Source: Plasmodiophora brassicae
Lineage: Eukaryota > Endomyxa > Phytomyxea > Plasmodiophorida > Plasmodiophoridae
Direction: 5' to 3'
NCBI GenBank assembly: GCA_039704465.1
Contig: JASFAU010000003.1
Span: forward strand, 868,001-932,000
DNA length: 64,000 nt
The notes under the pieces were generated by a model. That model saw nothing but the letters and a program-made list of their open reading frames with translations, did not search any database and was not told the origin of the DNA. Shown here one piece after another: positions 1 through 11,883 of this stretch. Every line of letters begins with the position of its first letter. The first letter of the stretch is position 1. Made by a program: the position numbers and the translations under genes.

Positions 1-26
1 TTTGCAACCGCCGACAACGAACGACC

Positions 27-291
27 ATGTTCCGCGGCGTCAATGGCGGTGGCTCGTTCGCGGCGGACGACGTCGGCAAGCCGTCTGGCAAGTGGGCGAC
101 ATTCGACAAGTGCAAACGCAAGGTCGTCAGTGTCGGCCGGGAGGTGGTCCACTGGGGGTTCGTCCCGCTCATCATCGTCCTTGGCTGCCGTCTCGGCTCC
201 GAGAAGGTAGGCGCTTCATCGCACTGCTGGCCCCCCCTCGTTTGACGATCCGCGACAGGTGTCCCTGACGGAGGCCTTTATACCGATCTAG
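27..291 (+). CDS. TOM7: Mitochondrial import receptor subunit Tom7-like
   Basis: The spliced product is 70 aa, from exons 27-206 and 259-291, with a 52-nt GT-AG intron. The central segment reads VVHWGFVPLIIVLG, which matches the conserved membrane helix of Tom7, where an HWGF/IPL core is diagnostic. A basic stretch (KCKRKVV) precedes it, as in the family. Tom7 is a small single-pass subunit of the outer-membrane translocase and modulates assembly of the TOM complex. The length fits the usual 55-75 aa. The start is the first ATG in frame. The short C-terminus after the intron (VSLTEAFIPI) is my splice inference; without splicing the frame runs into an unrelated tail. The gene stands alone on the plus strand, facing a minus-strand block. 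Confidence 0.75.
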
Positions 292-381
292 ATCGCTGCT
301 CTCTACAATACAGACACTGAATTCTCTCGGGAGGAAATGGTGTATTGCGATGGTGCGGGGCGGCCGGTGACGCTTTTATGC

Positions 382-1398
382 TCAGCAATCCTTGTTGTCA
401 GTGTTGTTGGTGTTAACAGCGTATGGTGTGCCGGCGCCAGGCATGCCAGGCCGACCACCTCCGTTACGCTGCGGGTGCATGCCACGTTGCCATTCGCGTA
501 CCGGCTCGGACGGGTCAGTAGGCGCCGCCACCACGCCAGGGGATCCGCCCATCGGCTGCCCTGCTGTCGTCGGTGCACCTGGCTGACCAGGTTGCCCGGA
601 AGCGGGCATCGCCTGCCCAGTTGTTCCCGGCGCTGGGTGCCCTGCAGCAGCAGGTTGTCCAGGAACAGCAGGTTGCCCAGGAGCAGCAGGTTGCCCAGGA
701 GAAGCAGGTTGCCCAACAGCAGGAGCAGGTTGCCCAGGAGCAGCGGCAGTCGGTCCGGCAGCAGGCGAGGGGGCGGTAGACGGCGCCGTTGTCACAGGAG
801 ACTGCGGGTCAGGGAACAGGTTGGCGTTCGGGTTCGAAGCGCAGAGGTTGCTGACGCAGGTGGTGGCATTTGGGCACATGGAGCAGCTGGGCCCTGGTGT
901 GTATGGCGCCTGGCCAACGACGTTGCCGGGCGTGTAGTAGTGGCAGACGTACGTCTGGACGGAGCTCTGCCCGAACAGCGCACACGTGTTCATGCCGCAG
1001 CCGAACGACGTCGTGTTGCCATGGATGAGCTGCGTGTAATGCTGGCACTGCTGACCGCCGCTGCACTGGCTGCTGCTTGGGTTATAGTTGTTCTTCTCAG
1101 CGCTCCACTTCTGGAACGCAGCGTCGACGGTCATGGCTGGCCAACCCCAGGCGATGTTCTCACCGTAAGAGCTGGTTGGCGGCCCGTGTGAGCTGGGGCA
1201 TCTGTTGGCGGACGCCTGCGCGCTCTGGGCCAGGCCGTTGTCCCAGGACAGAGCCATCATGTTGGCCGCGGTGGGTTGGATCGCGCTGCGAAGGCGGTTG
1301 TGCAAGGCGATGAAGCTGTTCTGCTGGTCGGCTGTGAGCGCGGCATTGCCCAGGCCGATCAATATCAGGGCGAAGGTGGCGGCTGAGAGCTTGTTCAT
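382..1398 (-). CDS. Secreted CAP/PR-1 (SCP/TAPS) domain protein with Pro/Gly/Gln-rich tail
   Basis: Single-exon protein of 338 aa. Residues 1-19 form a hydrophobic signal peptide (MNKLSAATFALILIG). The CAP domain follows: an N-terminal helix with the LHNRLR motif, SYGENIAWGW (CAP3/4-like), HYTQLIHG (CAP1-like) and VCHYYTPGNV (CAP2-like), with paired cysteines. After about residue 190 the chain becomes a low-complexity tail of PGQPA-type repeats. The family's usual core is 150-200 aa, so the tail is an extension. CAP proteins are secreted, bind sterols or lipids, and are frequent in pathogen secretomes and in host defence (PR-1). The role here is inferred only. The tail is encoded by an 18-bp minisatellite, so its length probably varies between strains. 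Confidence 0.85.
   Translation of the reverse strand: MNKLSAATFALILIGLGNAALTADQQNSFIALHNRLRSAIQPTAANMMALSWDNGLAQSAQASANRCPSSHGPPTSSYGENIAWGWPAMTVDAAFQKWSAEKNNYNPSSSQCSGGQQCQHYTQLIHGNTTSFGCGMNTCALFGQSSVQTYVCHYYTPGNVVGQAPYTPGPSCSMCPNATTCVSNLCASNPNANLFPDPQSPVTTAPSTAPSPAAGPTAAAPGQPAPAVGQPASPGQPAAPGQPAVPGQPAAAGHPAPGTTGQAMPASGQPGQPGAPTTAGQPMGGSPGVVAAPTDPSEPVREWQRGMHPQRNGGGRPGMPGAGTPYAVNTNNTDNKDC
651..743. repeat. 18-bp coding minisatellite in the CAP protein tail
   Basis: Five units of the type caggttgcccaggagcag run head to tail, the fourth carrying 3 extra bases. They encode hexapeptides of the GQPAAP type on the minus strand. The reading frame is kept throughout. Confidence 0.85.
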
Positions 1399-1601
1399 CT
1401 TAGGACAAACGATGGACTATGAGCACGCAGATACCTCTCAGTACAGGAATGGCAACGCCACTTACGTCACGCGTGACGCCCTACATGAGCCGGTACTTCA
1501 GTGCCAGAACGCACACGTGTGTCGCCACCATGAGTCAACTGGGAAACAGCAACTGCCAGCGCGTTCGTTTGTTATGAATGCCAGCGTTTCAGGCAGACGT
1601 T

Positions 1602-2339
1602 TCACCACGGAAGCTCCTCGCCGTTGGCGTGCATGAACGTACCCGCCGACGATATGCTGTACTCATCGATGCGCTTGGCGAGCATAGACGCGGATTCGGC
1701 TGCAGAGACGAACCCCTGGCCGCCCGTCATGTCGGTCTGGACGTAGCCAGGGTGAAGCAGGCCGACGCAGATGCCCTTTGGTTTGAGTTCCAGCGCCAGC
1801 GACACCGTCAACGCGTTCATGGCCGCTTTCGACGCGCGGTACCCGTAGTACCCACCGGACGTGTTGTCGGCGATGGACCCCATGCGCGATGTGATGTTCA
1901 TGATCTTCCCCCTGGGCGACACGATCGGCAACAAGGCCCGCGTAACTCGAACCCATCCCAGGGCGTTCACGTCGATCTGCTCCAGGATCGCGTCCAGATT
2001 CATCGTCATGAAATCACGGTCCCCTTCTCGAAGGATTCCCGCATTATTAACTGAAATGGTCCGTTAGGAATGGGATACATCTGCTGCTTGTGCGTTGTAC
2101 AACGTACTCAAGATGTCAATCGACGGGCAATCCTCCAATCGGATGTCACAGCAGGTCCTGACATCGATCCCGGGGACGATCTGCAAGCGCGCCTGGCCAA
2201 ACTGGCCGGCCAGCTTCAACAACCCGTCCGATGCGGATCGGCAGAGCGCCCAGACGCGCGCCCCGCCATTTAGGTACAGGCGCACGAGCTCGAGGCCGAT
2301 GCCGCGTGCCGCCCCGCTGACCACGACGTTCGCCGGCAT
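1602..2339 (-). CDS. Short-chain dehydrogenase/reductase (classical SDR)
   Basis: Two exons (2339-2108 and 2050-1602) with a 57-nt intron give 226 aa. The Rossmann cofactor motif is VVSGAARGIG near the N-terminus. The splice restores IDILINNAGIL, the conserved NNAG motif. The catalytic serine lies in NITSRMGS, and the YxxxK pair is Y-R-A-S-K. Length and order are typical of single-domain NAD(P)-dependent SDRs of the carbonyl-reductase/sniffer type. The C-terminal PGYVQTDMTGG is also typical of that group. The substrate cannot be read from sequence. The gene lies 203 bp beyond the CAP gene start and 162 bp from the kinase stop, all on the minus strand. Confidence 0.85.
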
Positions 2340-2501
2340 CAGATTGCAGCCTCGGAGTGCGTTGGATGGACCCAACCGACTATGGGGGCGCCTGTTGGTT
2401 GAGCAGCGACAGCAGCAGTAGCAGCCACAGAGGGGAACTGTGTCAAGGAAACGCAGACGCATATATGTATTGCAAACGTTTCTGTCAAGAAGGGTACATG
2501 C

Positions 2502-3876
2502 TTACAGTGGCATTGTCATCCACGTCTGCCTACCAATCTCCGCTGTACCGGGACGGGCGTCGGGGTCGATATCGAGTACCGAGCTGAGGAGGTTGCGGAC
2601 CTGTTTCGTTGTATCTGGAGAGGCTGGGAACCGCACAGGATAGTTGCGACAGACGGTTTTCCAGATGTCGTATGTCAGGCCGGCTGGAAATGGCTGGGCG
2701 TGTTGAAAGAAGATCATCCAGAAGAGAATGGCGCCGGCGGACCAGATATCGGCCTTGTCGCCCCGGTACGGTTGAACGTCCCACCCAGCTTCCGGCGCCT
2801 CAAATGGCTCCGTACAGCGGCTGACTACGAGGCCAGATCTCGAGACCTTGCTGAGGCTGAAATCGATGATCTTGGGGCAGCCGTTCGCGTCCAGAACAGT
2901 GATAAATGTTTTGAGAGTGCAGGAAACCCAGGCCGTCGAGAACCCGAGCCCAGATGGCCCGAGCGTCTGACTCGGGCATCCCGGCGCAAAGCTGGTTGAC
3001 GTGATCATACAAGGATCTACCGTCAATGTATTGCATGACGGTCCAGTGAACGTCGTTAACGAAAAACTCATCGAGGATCTCGATAACGTTTGGATGGGGC
3101 AGCCTGCTCATCAACGTCTTCAAAACCTCCACTTCGTGTACTAAGCGAGAAGTGCCAGAGTCATCTTTCGGTTGTCTCTTGATGGCGACATCGACGGGGT
3201 CATTCTGCTGAAGGCATACTCCATGGATACTGTGGATGCATAGGCTTCGGGTTCCCCTCCGGACGCTCCCATATGTCCCTGAACCGATCTTGTCTCCGAT
3301 GGCGAGCAACGTACGCGCCACAACAGGCACATAGACAAGGGCACGAGCCTCATGACTGACAATAGTGTTTGACGGCATGCTCGTCGCCGAACTAGGAACA
3401 TGAAAAGTATCTGGGTTTCGCGAGTGACTTGGTTGCGGTAGAACAGCAAAGAAAGGCAAGACATTATCGAGTGTTGAAGAACCGGGACGCTCAGGGACAG
3501 GTGCAAACGAGCCTTGGCCAGTGGGGTCGGATGCAGTCCGCATAGTGGCCATTCCAGATAGCATCGGGAATTGTGGCACGTGTTGAAGCATGGGCATTTG
3601 CAGAGGGTGTTGAGGCTGTGAAACCATATGCTCCGATGCTGGGCGAACGTGGCTGCTCCACAGCTGCGTAAAGGTGCCCCGAAACGGGGCGTACGAAATC
3701 GTCGCAGCCGGCGGATTCAGCGCAACGTGGTGGTCAGGTCGGACGTGCTGACCGATGTCGTTCAGATCGCCGAGCGGAATCTCCAGGTGATCGACGCCTG
3801 CGGAGGTCTGCAACGGACCCACCGCCAGGCAGCAGGCCGCCGTAGCGGCACCGAACACGACGAACGCCATCGCCAT
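2502..3876 (-). pseudogene. Protein kinase with deleted catalytic loop (pseudokinase or pseudogene)
   Basis: The kinase domain starts with a glycine loop IGSGTYGSV and the lysine motif VAIK, followed by alpha-C and hinge regions and the E-helix up to GLGFLHSQNIYHC. The frame then breaks: the next bases encode LDANGCPKIIDFSLSK only in another frame. The stretch that should hold the HRDLKPEN-type loop is absent, about 20 nt in all. Downstream, the second frame carries DFS in place of DFG, an APE-like EAPEAG, and ADIWSAGAILF. The domain is therefore CAMK/Snf1-like in layout. No GT-AG intron explains the gap. A candidate start at 3876 opens with a hydrophobic segment (MAMAFVVFGAATAACC), followed by a long Pro/Met/Gln-rich region. 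Sequencing error is an alternative. Confidence 0.6.
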
Positions 3877-4122
3877 GCTGATGCAGCCACGGCTCGGGCC
3901 TCGGGGTCTATTTCTGCGCCGTGCGCGCACTGGACACTGGTCAGACAATCGAACCCGCTGAAGGCTGCCACTGGCCGGCCCGCAAATCCCGGTCCTCGAG
4001 GCGCTGGGCTCGGATCGGTGGACCTGAGGAAGTGGCCGTACGAGTGACGCGCCGATCCCACAGTGTGGCAGGCTGTCAATGTGTTGTGGCAATGTATTCG
4101 GGACACATCGGATGGGACAGGT

Positions 4123-6641
4123 TCACTGAACCTGTCGGGACAGCGTGGACGCGGGACCAACGCGACCATCTGGGATGTAGATGAGCACAAGCGATGACCC
4201 CGACGAAAGGTCGCGATCGCAGATGTAGAACCCTCGCCGCGTCAGTTGGATGGTCTGGCCACGAACCACGCCACGCATGGTGACTTCGCCCAGCGCCTGC
4301 GTTTCCATCCATGACTTGCGGTTCAAGACGCCGTCGAACTGTTCTTCGGTGAGGTCGTTCTCTAGCTTGGGCGTGGTAATCAGGTACCCAAGTTCAACAA
4401 GTGTCAGCGGCACGTGGCTTGCGCGATCGCGTGATGCGACCCAGGTGAGCTTCTTCTTCGTCGTCTTAACGTTGCCATCGAGGTTCAGGCGGCCGTGAAT
4501 GCCAACAACGACCCCAGCAGCGTTCTTCTCGGCGCGGCTCGCAATGGCATTGCCCCATCCAATTAACGTGACTTCCTCATTCGGCTCGATAGCCATTGCA
4601 TCTTCTTGCTCGAGGAGGACGACCTTCGACAGCGGCACGGGCTTCTCCCCTTTGCTCGCGTCTTTAGGAACGTATCGTACAGTGATCTTGGCGTCGCTAT
4701 CCTGGACAGACGGTTTCGTTTACGAACGGACGGCCACGCGATACAGACAACACACCTCGGGGCCGTTCTCGAGGTAAAACGGAACCGGGTCCCGTGCCGA
4801 AACACATGTGTAGCGGAACGCCACAGGATCGATGATTTTCTTGTTCAGGTTCCATATCTTGTCCCACTCCATGAACGCCCTGCGAAGAGCGGAACTCTCA
4901 GCTCGATGACATCGGATCAGTACCCGGCGCTTACGTGGCTTTGGACGCCCCCTGGTCGATAACGAAATCGTGCAGCGCGGCAACTTGCAGGCCATGCCTG
5001 ACCATTCCGCGCACCTGTGGTAGTATATCGATCAGATGTGGGACTTAGGAACGCGCCATGCGAAATGGTTCTACAGTCGGGAACCTAGGATCGTCCCAGC
5101 CGGTTACGATCCCAGTGTCAACCAGGCGCTGCAGTTTACGTTTGGACAGGACCGTGTAGACAAGGTTCATGCGAGCAAAGTCGATGACAACCGGCTGCCG
5201 CAGCGACAGCGCATTGCAGAACCATTCGTACTGCTCGTTACGATCCCGGTACTCGATCGTACGAAGCGCGTGCGTTACGCCCTGCACGTTCAGACACGTC
5301 AGCCAATGATGCCAATGCGACGGCAAGTGGCATACCTCCAGACTGTCGATAAGAGGGCACGTGAAGTCATACGTAGGGTAGACCTTGAACTTTGAACCCG
5401 TACGGTGGTGAGGTGTCAGGTTGCACCGGTACATTGCCGGGTCTCGCATCGACGTGTTCCGGTGGTTCATTGCGATCTTCGCTCGAACGACGCATTTCTG
5501 GCCCAAGGGCGTGCCGCGCCTCATCTCGTCCCAGAGCCCCAAGTTCTCCTCAATGGTCTGGTTGCGGCAAGCACCCTCAACGCCTTTGGCACGCTGTTCG
5601 CGCATCTCTGCAATATCGGTGAAATCAACATAGGCAAGGCCAGCCTTGATCATGTCGGTGCAGCTGTCCTCTAGGTACTCGAAGTGGTCGGAACTGTACG
5701 TCACTGGTGGGGTGTGCTTCACGCCCAGCGTCTTCAGGTCTTCCAAGATGGCATCAACAAACTCCTGCTTCTCCTTCGCCGGATTCGTGTCGTCGAATCG
5801 AACGATCAGGCGCCCTTTGTACCTCGTTGCAAGTTCGTAGTTGAGAAGGGCAGCTTTGGCGTGACCAATGTGCAAGTACCCAGACGGTTCGGGCGGGAAC
5901 CGCGTCACAACACGCCCCATCCACTTCGGGTCAAGCACGATCATGTTCCCACCTGCGGGCGTCGACACGGCCGGTGCGGGGTCAGCCTTCGGGCGCGCTT
6001 TCACGTAGGACGATGCGATGGCGGGAAGCGACTTGACGTGAGACAGCCATCGGGACAGATGAGGGCCAAGAGTCGCGTTTTCGAGACCGACAAGAGCATC
6101 CCAAACGACGATGTCAGCCAGGGACAGGGTGTGCCCAACCAAGAACGTCCGCAGACGAAGATGGTTGTCGAGCTCGCCGAGCTTCTCACTGTCCACAACG
6201 CATCAGTGTGGTTCCGCCATTCGCAAACGGAGAAATACGTAATGTTGGAATGGTAGGCGATGTCGACAAAGTAATCGATTTCGGTAGCATCAGAGAGGCT
6301 GCCCCCGTACAGCATGGTACCGGCATGGCGATCGGCGAACCTCGCCAGCAGGCGCACTGCAAGACTCTCACCATTGAGTTTCACGCCGGACGACAGGCAG
6401 GTCGTCGTTGGTGTCCGGTCAGTGGTTGCACGCGGGACAATCTTCACATGCGACGTGACCGCCGGTGCCACCGCGCAGATCCCCAAGATGGACAACGGCG
6501 GCGACTTCGCCCAGTAGATCACAACTACCCAGCCAGTCAGCTGCTGGCCCACGCAGCGCAACCAGCGCAACCGGTACCTGGAGAAGGCGCTGGCGTACTC
6601 GCTGCAGACTGACGCTGCCCAGGCGACACCGGTCGCGTCAT
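4123..6641 (-). CDS. Glutamyl-tRNA synthetase, cytosolic, with N-terminal GST-like domain
   Basis: Six exons: 6641-6578, 6524-6239, 6188-5075, 5014-4935, 4879-4756, 4701-4123. The introns are 50-60 nt and the model closes in frame at 748 aa. The N-terminal ~190 residues look like the GST-like docking domain of eukaryotic GluRS. The class Ic core has the HIGH motif inside SGYLHIGHAKAAL (about residue 223) and a KMSKS-type VLSKRK (about residue 464). The C-terminal anticodon-binding beta-barrel includes VTLIGWGNAI and GRLNLDGNVK. It charges tRNA-Glu in the cytosol. The first exon (MTRPVSPG...) is the least certain; no in-frame ATG exists closer to the conserved part without the splice at 6525-6577. 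Confidence 0.9.
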
Positions 6642-7007
6642 GTTCGGCTGCTGCCACGGAGTACAGGACAGCCCGCACGCCGCAGCGGCGGACAGCGGAC
6701 CATCAAACCACCGGGCCGTTTCACTGGCAGAGTCGCCGGTCCACGTCCAGCGAGTCAATCGCCAACAATAGCTATGAGGAGATGCCAAGACGTGGGTGCC
6801 ACCCTGATCCGGACAGAGGCGCATCCAGGAGCCGTCGCCGCTCGCTCGGGTATACCGCAAGCCGCATGCCGTTTTGCGTCACTTACCCTACCACCGGCAC
6901 GAGCGAAACGGAACAGTCGGCATAGGCTTGCTTTCCTGCGATTTGGTGTTGCCATACATCGCGCGTTCAACGCCACATAGCACCCTCGTTAAACCATTGG
7001 AAAGAGT
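6642..7007. other. Intergenic, GluRS 5' side / meckelin 3' side
   Basis: 366 bp with no supported gene. It must hold the GluRS promoter and the meckelin 3' end. Confidence 0.5.
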
Positions 7008-10000
7008 TTATATGAGGAAGCGTTCGTCAACAAGAGTCTTCTTAGAGATGTTGATCTGGCCCCAATGTTCACGAGCGACGCTCATTAGGCGGTTGGCGAC
7101 GAACACGACAAAGACGGAAACGTATAGGTTGTTGAAAGCCAGATCGCAGACGGCGAACAACGAGATTAGGAACGTGACAATCTCGTATTCTATACCCATC
7201 AGAAAGGCCGACGTGAAGGTATAGTTTGGATCTGACCCAGCATTTCCAGTCAGGAAGGGGCTAACAGTAGCGACTGATGACACTTGACGTACCGTCGTAG
7301 AACAATGATGCCTTGGCCTGTCGTGTTGCGGGCGGGACGCGGAACAACCTTTCCAGGAACGTGCGTTCCGCCTCCTGCCAAGTGTATGTGGTCGAATTCT
7401 TGTCAATGAAGTTGTGAAGAAACCGGTTGAGTTTGGCGTTCGCAGCGGCCAAATGGGCGGAAACATCGACAGACACGTCGTTGCTCCCCAGGGCATTCGT
7501 TCCGCGCGGAACGGGTCGCCGCCCCGGTCGACGGAAGTGGACCTCCTTGAACAGCGACAGGTAGTGCAGTTTGAAATCGGCAGTGATGAATACTTCAAAC
7601 GTGTCTTTACCGTTGATGAGCCCTCTCTTCTTCACCATCTCCATCTGGCCACGCCGTTAGCGCTCCAGACGGGAAGGTCGCGGTGTGCCGCGTTACCCGT
7701 TCCATGTGGAGTTGATGTGTTATCTCTTCCATATTGGCGTCGGCGAACGCATGGAGCGCCCGTCCGTGAATATAGTACCCATGCAGTTCATCGTCGAGAA
7801 TGAACGCGCTGATGAACGTTCAGTAACGCTGTGCTTGCCGTCGCGGCAACATTAATGAAGCAGACCTGATGTTTGCCATGGTCATGAAGTCGATGAACTG
7901 GCTGGGACGGTGCTCGATGAACCGATGATGAATCAGCTGTCGGTAGATCAGCTGAACACAGGACAGGATCAGGAAGAAGAACGCTGTGATGGCGAACCGC
8001 AGCAGCATATTCAACGGGGCGTCACCCGGCGTTGTGTCCATGGAAGGCTGACGAAATGCATTCCAGTTATCGTGATGGACGACATGGAAAAATCAACAAC
8101 GTACCTGGGCGGCCGCCAGGTTCAGGAGATTGATACCGGATAAGAAGAAGAGCATGGCGAGGAGCACTAATTCGATGCTGATATTGCGATAGGACTGCAA
8201 TTCGTTCCATTCGTTGGCAACGAACAGTTTCCTCCAGACGGACACGCTCGCGCCCAACTTGTCGTCGGTATGGTCACGTGGTTTCTCCCAGTCGAGCAGG
8301 AAGATGTCGACGTTGATCTGGCGCCAAATTCTGCGAACCATGACGACGAACTTGCCGACAAAGACGGTGACCATCGTTGCAATGAATGCGTTATCCTCGG
8401 CGCCGCCCGACAACGGCAAAAGAATGAAGGCAATCGTCTGCATCTTGAAGAAGATGAACAGGTAGGCGCATAAAATAAAGGTCAACCAGAACAGAACGTT
8501 GCAGGCGGTGCCGATCAGCGAGAAGCATGCGTCGACCATAAACTAGAGCATCGGCGACTCAGAGACCGATGCATACGATCCTGTGGCCCACCTCTGGCAT
8601 ACCTTCGTATCAATTCGCTCGGCATTATAGTTGAGCGACATGCGCCACAGATCCAGTAACCATAGTCCGCCGATCAGGATCATGGCCAAGACGAACAGCA
8701 CCGTGGCCGCTACCCAAAGGGATGCTAGAGACATGTCGTATTCGCCCTGGAACTTTACAGTCGCGGTCGCCGAGCCTGGCGTGCCAACTGGAAATATCCA
8801 GTCACGAAATGGCCGGATAGCCCACACTGCCAGACTGACCGATAGCGGACTGGGTACGTTCAGCATAGAGAATGACGAGAAGCGGCGGGTATATGTTCGT
8901 TGTCGACCCTGAGCGCATGGTGACTCTGTCACGGTGATGAGTTCCGCGCGGCACCATTCGGGTAGGTGATGGTGACGGGGTACCTGAGCTGGACGTCCTG
9001 GGCGTATCGGATGACACTCGGGACCGAGGCGACCTGGCTGTTTCGGCCGCTGAGATTGTCCTTGACCATGAAGCGACGAACAAGATGGTAGTCCTTGCTG
9101 GCGGATGTGATCTCTGTTCGCGTAGCGCTGTCCATGTTGACGAGGTTACCGGACGCGTCCCGATAGTTCAGGATTTTAACGGGAACAGGGTAAATTGCCC
9201 CTACGAATACGTTGTTTAGGCTCCATTCTCAGTAGACGCGGGATTCTCCTCATGTTCGTGCGAACCTCCTTTGTCGACGTAGTACAGGTCGTAGAAAAGG
9301 CCAGCATCGGAGCTGATGAGTTCGGTGAGCGAGATGGCGCACTCGTTGACGTACTCGATGCCGAACATGGCGAAACGAGTCGATTGCGAAGGTGACACGT
9401 CGCAGAGCTGAAGCTGCGATGACAGCGGCCTGACTGACTGGATCGTTCCATTGAGGTTGAACGCAACCAGGACGTAACCGAGTACAGATGACAATGACAC
9501 TTGTGACGATAACGTCGTTGCTGTCAGCACACTAGAAGCAACTGCTCAATGATTGCATTGTGGCTTCGGCCGTGACTCGGTCACCTTGTGTCTGTAAAGT
9601 CATCTTGGGGGAGTCCAGCCTTCCAAGATGGGAAGTCGTTAGTTGTCGACGTGATCCCGGCAGAGATAGAGCTGAAAGCGGCGCATGGAGCGCTGTTCGG
9701 GTCGTACAGGGCCAGAACACATAGATTCAGAAGTACCTGGCACGGCCGCGCCGAGATTGTAGACTACGTGTCAGAACGCAATCAGCCAGAAGGACCCCTT
9801 ATGATGCTCGACACAGCGAGACCTGGCATTCGGCAGCGGCCCAGAGGAACTGGTCGCTGATGACGGCTGAAGTCTGTCGCAGTGGGGCCAGGATCGGGCC
9901 CTTATCGTAGTCGGAGATGTCGCGGAACTGGACGGTGGCCGCTGTGCTAGTTGGCCATTGTGCCACAATGCGCGTCTGCAACGACTGCAGAATGCATGTC

Positions 10001-10726
10001 GAACCCGCCTGCAGCGTTGCCCATCAGCATAGTCGACGGGTATCGCACAGCAAGTATCCGAACCGCAACGTATCCGGACCCACAAACGCACTGGGACGTG
10101 ACCGGATCGATAGTCATTGACGGATGCGGGCACGTCAGGCACGAATAGGGATCCGCGGACGACGCCTTCGGTGTCAGCCCAGGACACTGAACGCAGAGTT
10201 TGGCAGGGAGAAGACGCCCGGCGACATTGTAATCAACTACGGCGCGCATGGCGCAAACGTATTAGACGGGGCAGGTGCGGTACGCCACTCAGCGTACCTA
10301 GGACGTATCCCGGCTGCGTGCATACACAGTCTCGCGCCGTTGCACTGAACGTAGAGTTCGCCCCACAAGTTATGCAGTACTCGCCGTCTCGAGTCGACGC
10401 CTGCCGTACTGGTCAGTGTTGCTGGACGGCAGATCACCAAAATGGTGACGTACAAGGCCTTTGCTGACGCAATCGGTGCAAGTGAGGGGGAGGTCCTGAT
10501 CGGACGCACGGGCGTATCCCGTTCCGCACTGGCATCCGCTATCGCCACGTGCCGTGGACGCGCGCTTGGGTATCGTCGGCGACGGACACGCTAGACACTG
10601 CAACGACGTGCTGTCGAACGTGGTTGACGCCGACGGGCACGCCGTCTGATACGTAAACGGCGACTGCGCCCCACTCTGCGAGCAGCAGGCGACGGCGACG
10701 ACCAGGGCGACCCATATCGCCGCCAT
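7008..10726 (-). CDS. TMEM67: Meckelin (TMEM67/MKS3), ciliary transition-zone membrane protein
   Basis: Fourteen exons: 10726-10454, 10400-10298, 10236-10064, 10008-9823, 9763-9585, 9531-9266, 9200-8984, 8925-8858, 8787-8603, 8542-8105, 8047-7866, 7808-7697, 7644-7293, 7231-7008. All introns are 52-70 nt and GT-AG. The sum is 2958 nt, giving 985 aa against about 995 in animals. Features in order: signal peptide (MAAIWVALVVAVACC), a Cys-rich extracellular region, LCVLALYDPNSAPC, GGAIYPVPVKI, several hydrophobic helices, FLLDWEKPR, FVANEWNELQ, FIDFMTMANIS, HGYYIHGRALHAFAD, and the terminal KTLVDERFLI. These blocks are hallmarks of meckelin. It sits in the transition zone at the cilium base with other MKS-module proteins, so this organism should build a flagellum at some stage. 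Confidence 0.93.
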
Positions 10727-10999
10727 CTCGCCGCCGCGCCCGATGCACACCACTTTGTGACGTGCATTCCCCGACCACTCAGCGCGTGCTGCCTGCGACC
10801 ATCCCCGTCCCAAGCCGTCATCAAACTGCACACGCAGGTAACGTTGCGTGTAACAACGGTACCTTACGGCGATAGCCGCAATGCCTTTTGTATTCGGCTG
10901 CTTGATGATGGCAGTCCAAAGTCCAGAATGGGGGGTAGCTTCGAGTCTCGGCGTCCCTTCAGACGCGTGGTACCTGGCGAAACTGCGCCGCGCACGGTC
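10727..10999. promoter_or_regulatory. Divergent promoter region, meckelin / IMPACT
   Basis: 273 bp separate the two divergent start codons. It must contain both promoters. I see no TATA box or recognised site. Confidence 0.45.
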
Positions 11000-11872
11000 A
11001 TGTCGTCCGAGGCGTTCCTGGAGGAGCTCGAGGCGCTGCAAGCAATCTACGGTAGGCTGCCCGTCTGGCGTTGCGCTGGCCGCTTGATACTTGCGGTGCA
11101 GGTGAGGAGTTCACGGATCTGGGCGGGTCCCGTTACGCGATTCGGATTACGGACCGGGTGACGCTCGAGTTCTGGTCCACTGAAGGTCTATACCCGGCTG
11201 TAGAACCTCCTTCGTACAGGTCTGCTACCTAGCTGACGAGCGCCCTTGAGGAGCTCAACGCGTTGACCCTGGTTTTCCAGGATCGTAGCAATGTCAACAC
11301 CGTTGACCAGAACCATTTCTGCACAGATCGACGCCGATCTTAGACGGTTGTGGTGTCCCGGACAGGTCGTCCTGCATGACTGGGTTGAATGGATACGAGA
11401 ACACGCACCCGGGTTTGCTGACGACAACAAAATGAACAGTGACGGCGCCATCTGCAACGCGTCTGTCGCTACTGACGATGATGATCACGTGGACGTTGTT
11501 CACGGTCCCGTGCACGTCGAGCGTCGTTCCCGGTTCATTGCACATGCTGCAAGAGTGACGACCCGTTCCCAAGTCGACTGGGTCGTGCGATCGCTGCGAT
11601 ACGACTCAAAGTTGCAGACGGCGACTCATAACATTGTCGCCTACCGCCTACGGCTGCATGATGGGTCTTTGCTGGAGAACCGCGACGACGATGGCGAAGG
11701 TGGTGCCGGCGACTGCCTGCTGTACCTGCTTCAACGAATGGACCTCGTCAATGTTGTCGGGGTCGTCTCGCGATGGTTCGGCGGCGTCAAGCTGGGGCCG
11801 GACCGCTTCCGAATAATCTCGAACGTTCTCAAAGAGCTGATCGATTCGACGGAATGGCGCCACGGCCGGTAA
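11000..11872 (+). CDS. IMPACT/YIH1 family protein (RWD + UPF0029)
   Basis: Three exons (11000-11051, 11102-11219, 11281-11872) with introns of 50 and 61 nt give 253 aa. The N-terminal RWD domain begins with EELEALQAIYGEEF after splicing. The C-terminal UPF0029 domain carries SRFIAHAARVTT, then GDCLLYLLQR and VVSRWFGGVKLGPDRFR, the family signature. IMPACT/Yih1 binds GCN1 through its RWD domain and restrains activation of the kinase GCN2. The middle holds an acidic segment (DDDDHVD). The gene is divergent from meckelin and convergent with the TTLL gene; the two stop codons are only 11 bp apart. Confidence 0.9.
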
Positions 11873-11883
11873 TGTACATCGTT

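Noticed and set aside
3904..3975. A tRNA-like cgaaccc box
   Set aside because: No acceptor or anticodon stems can be paired around it.
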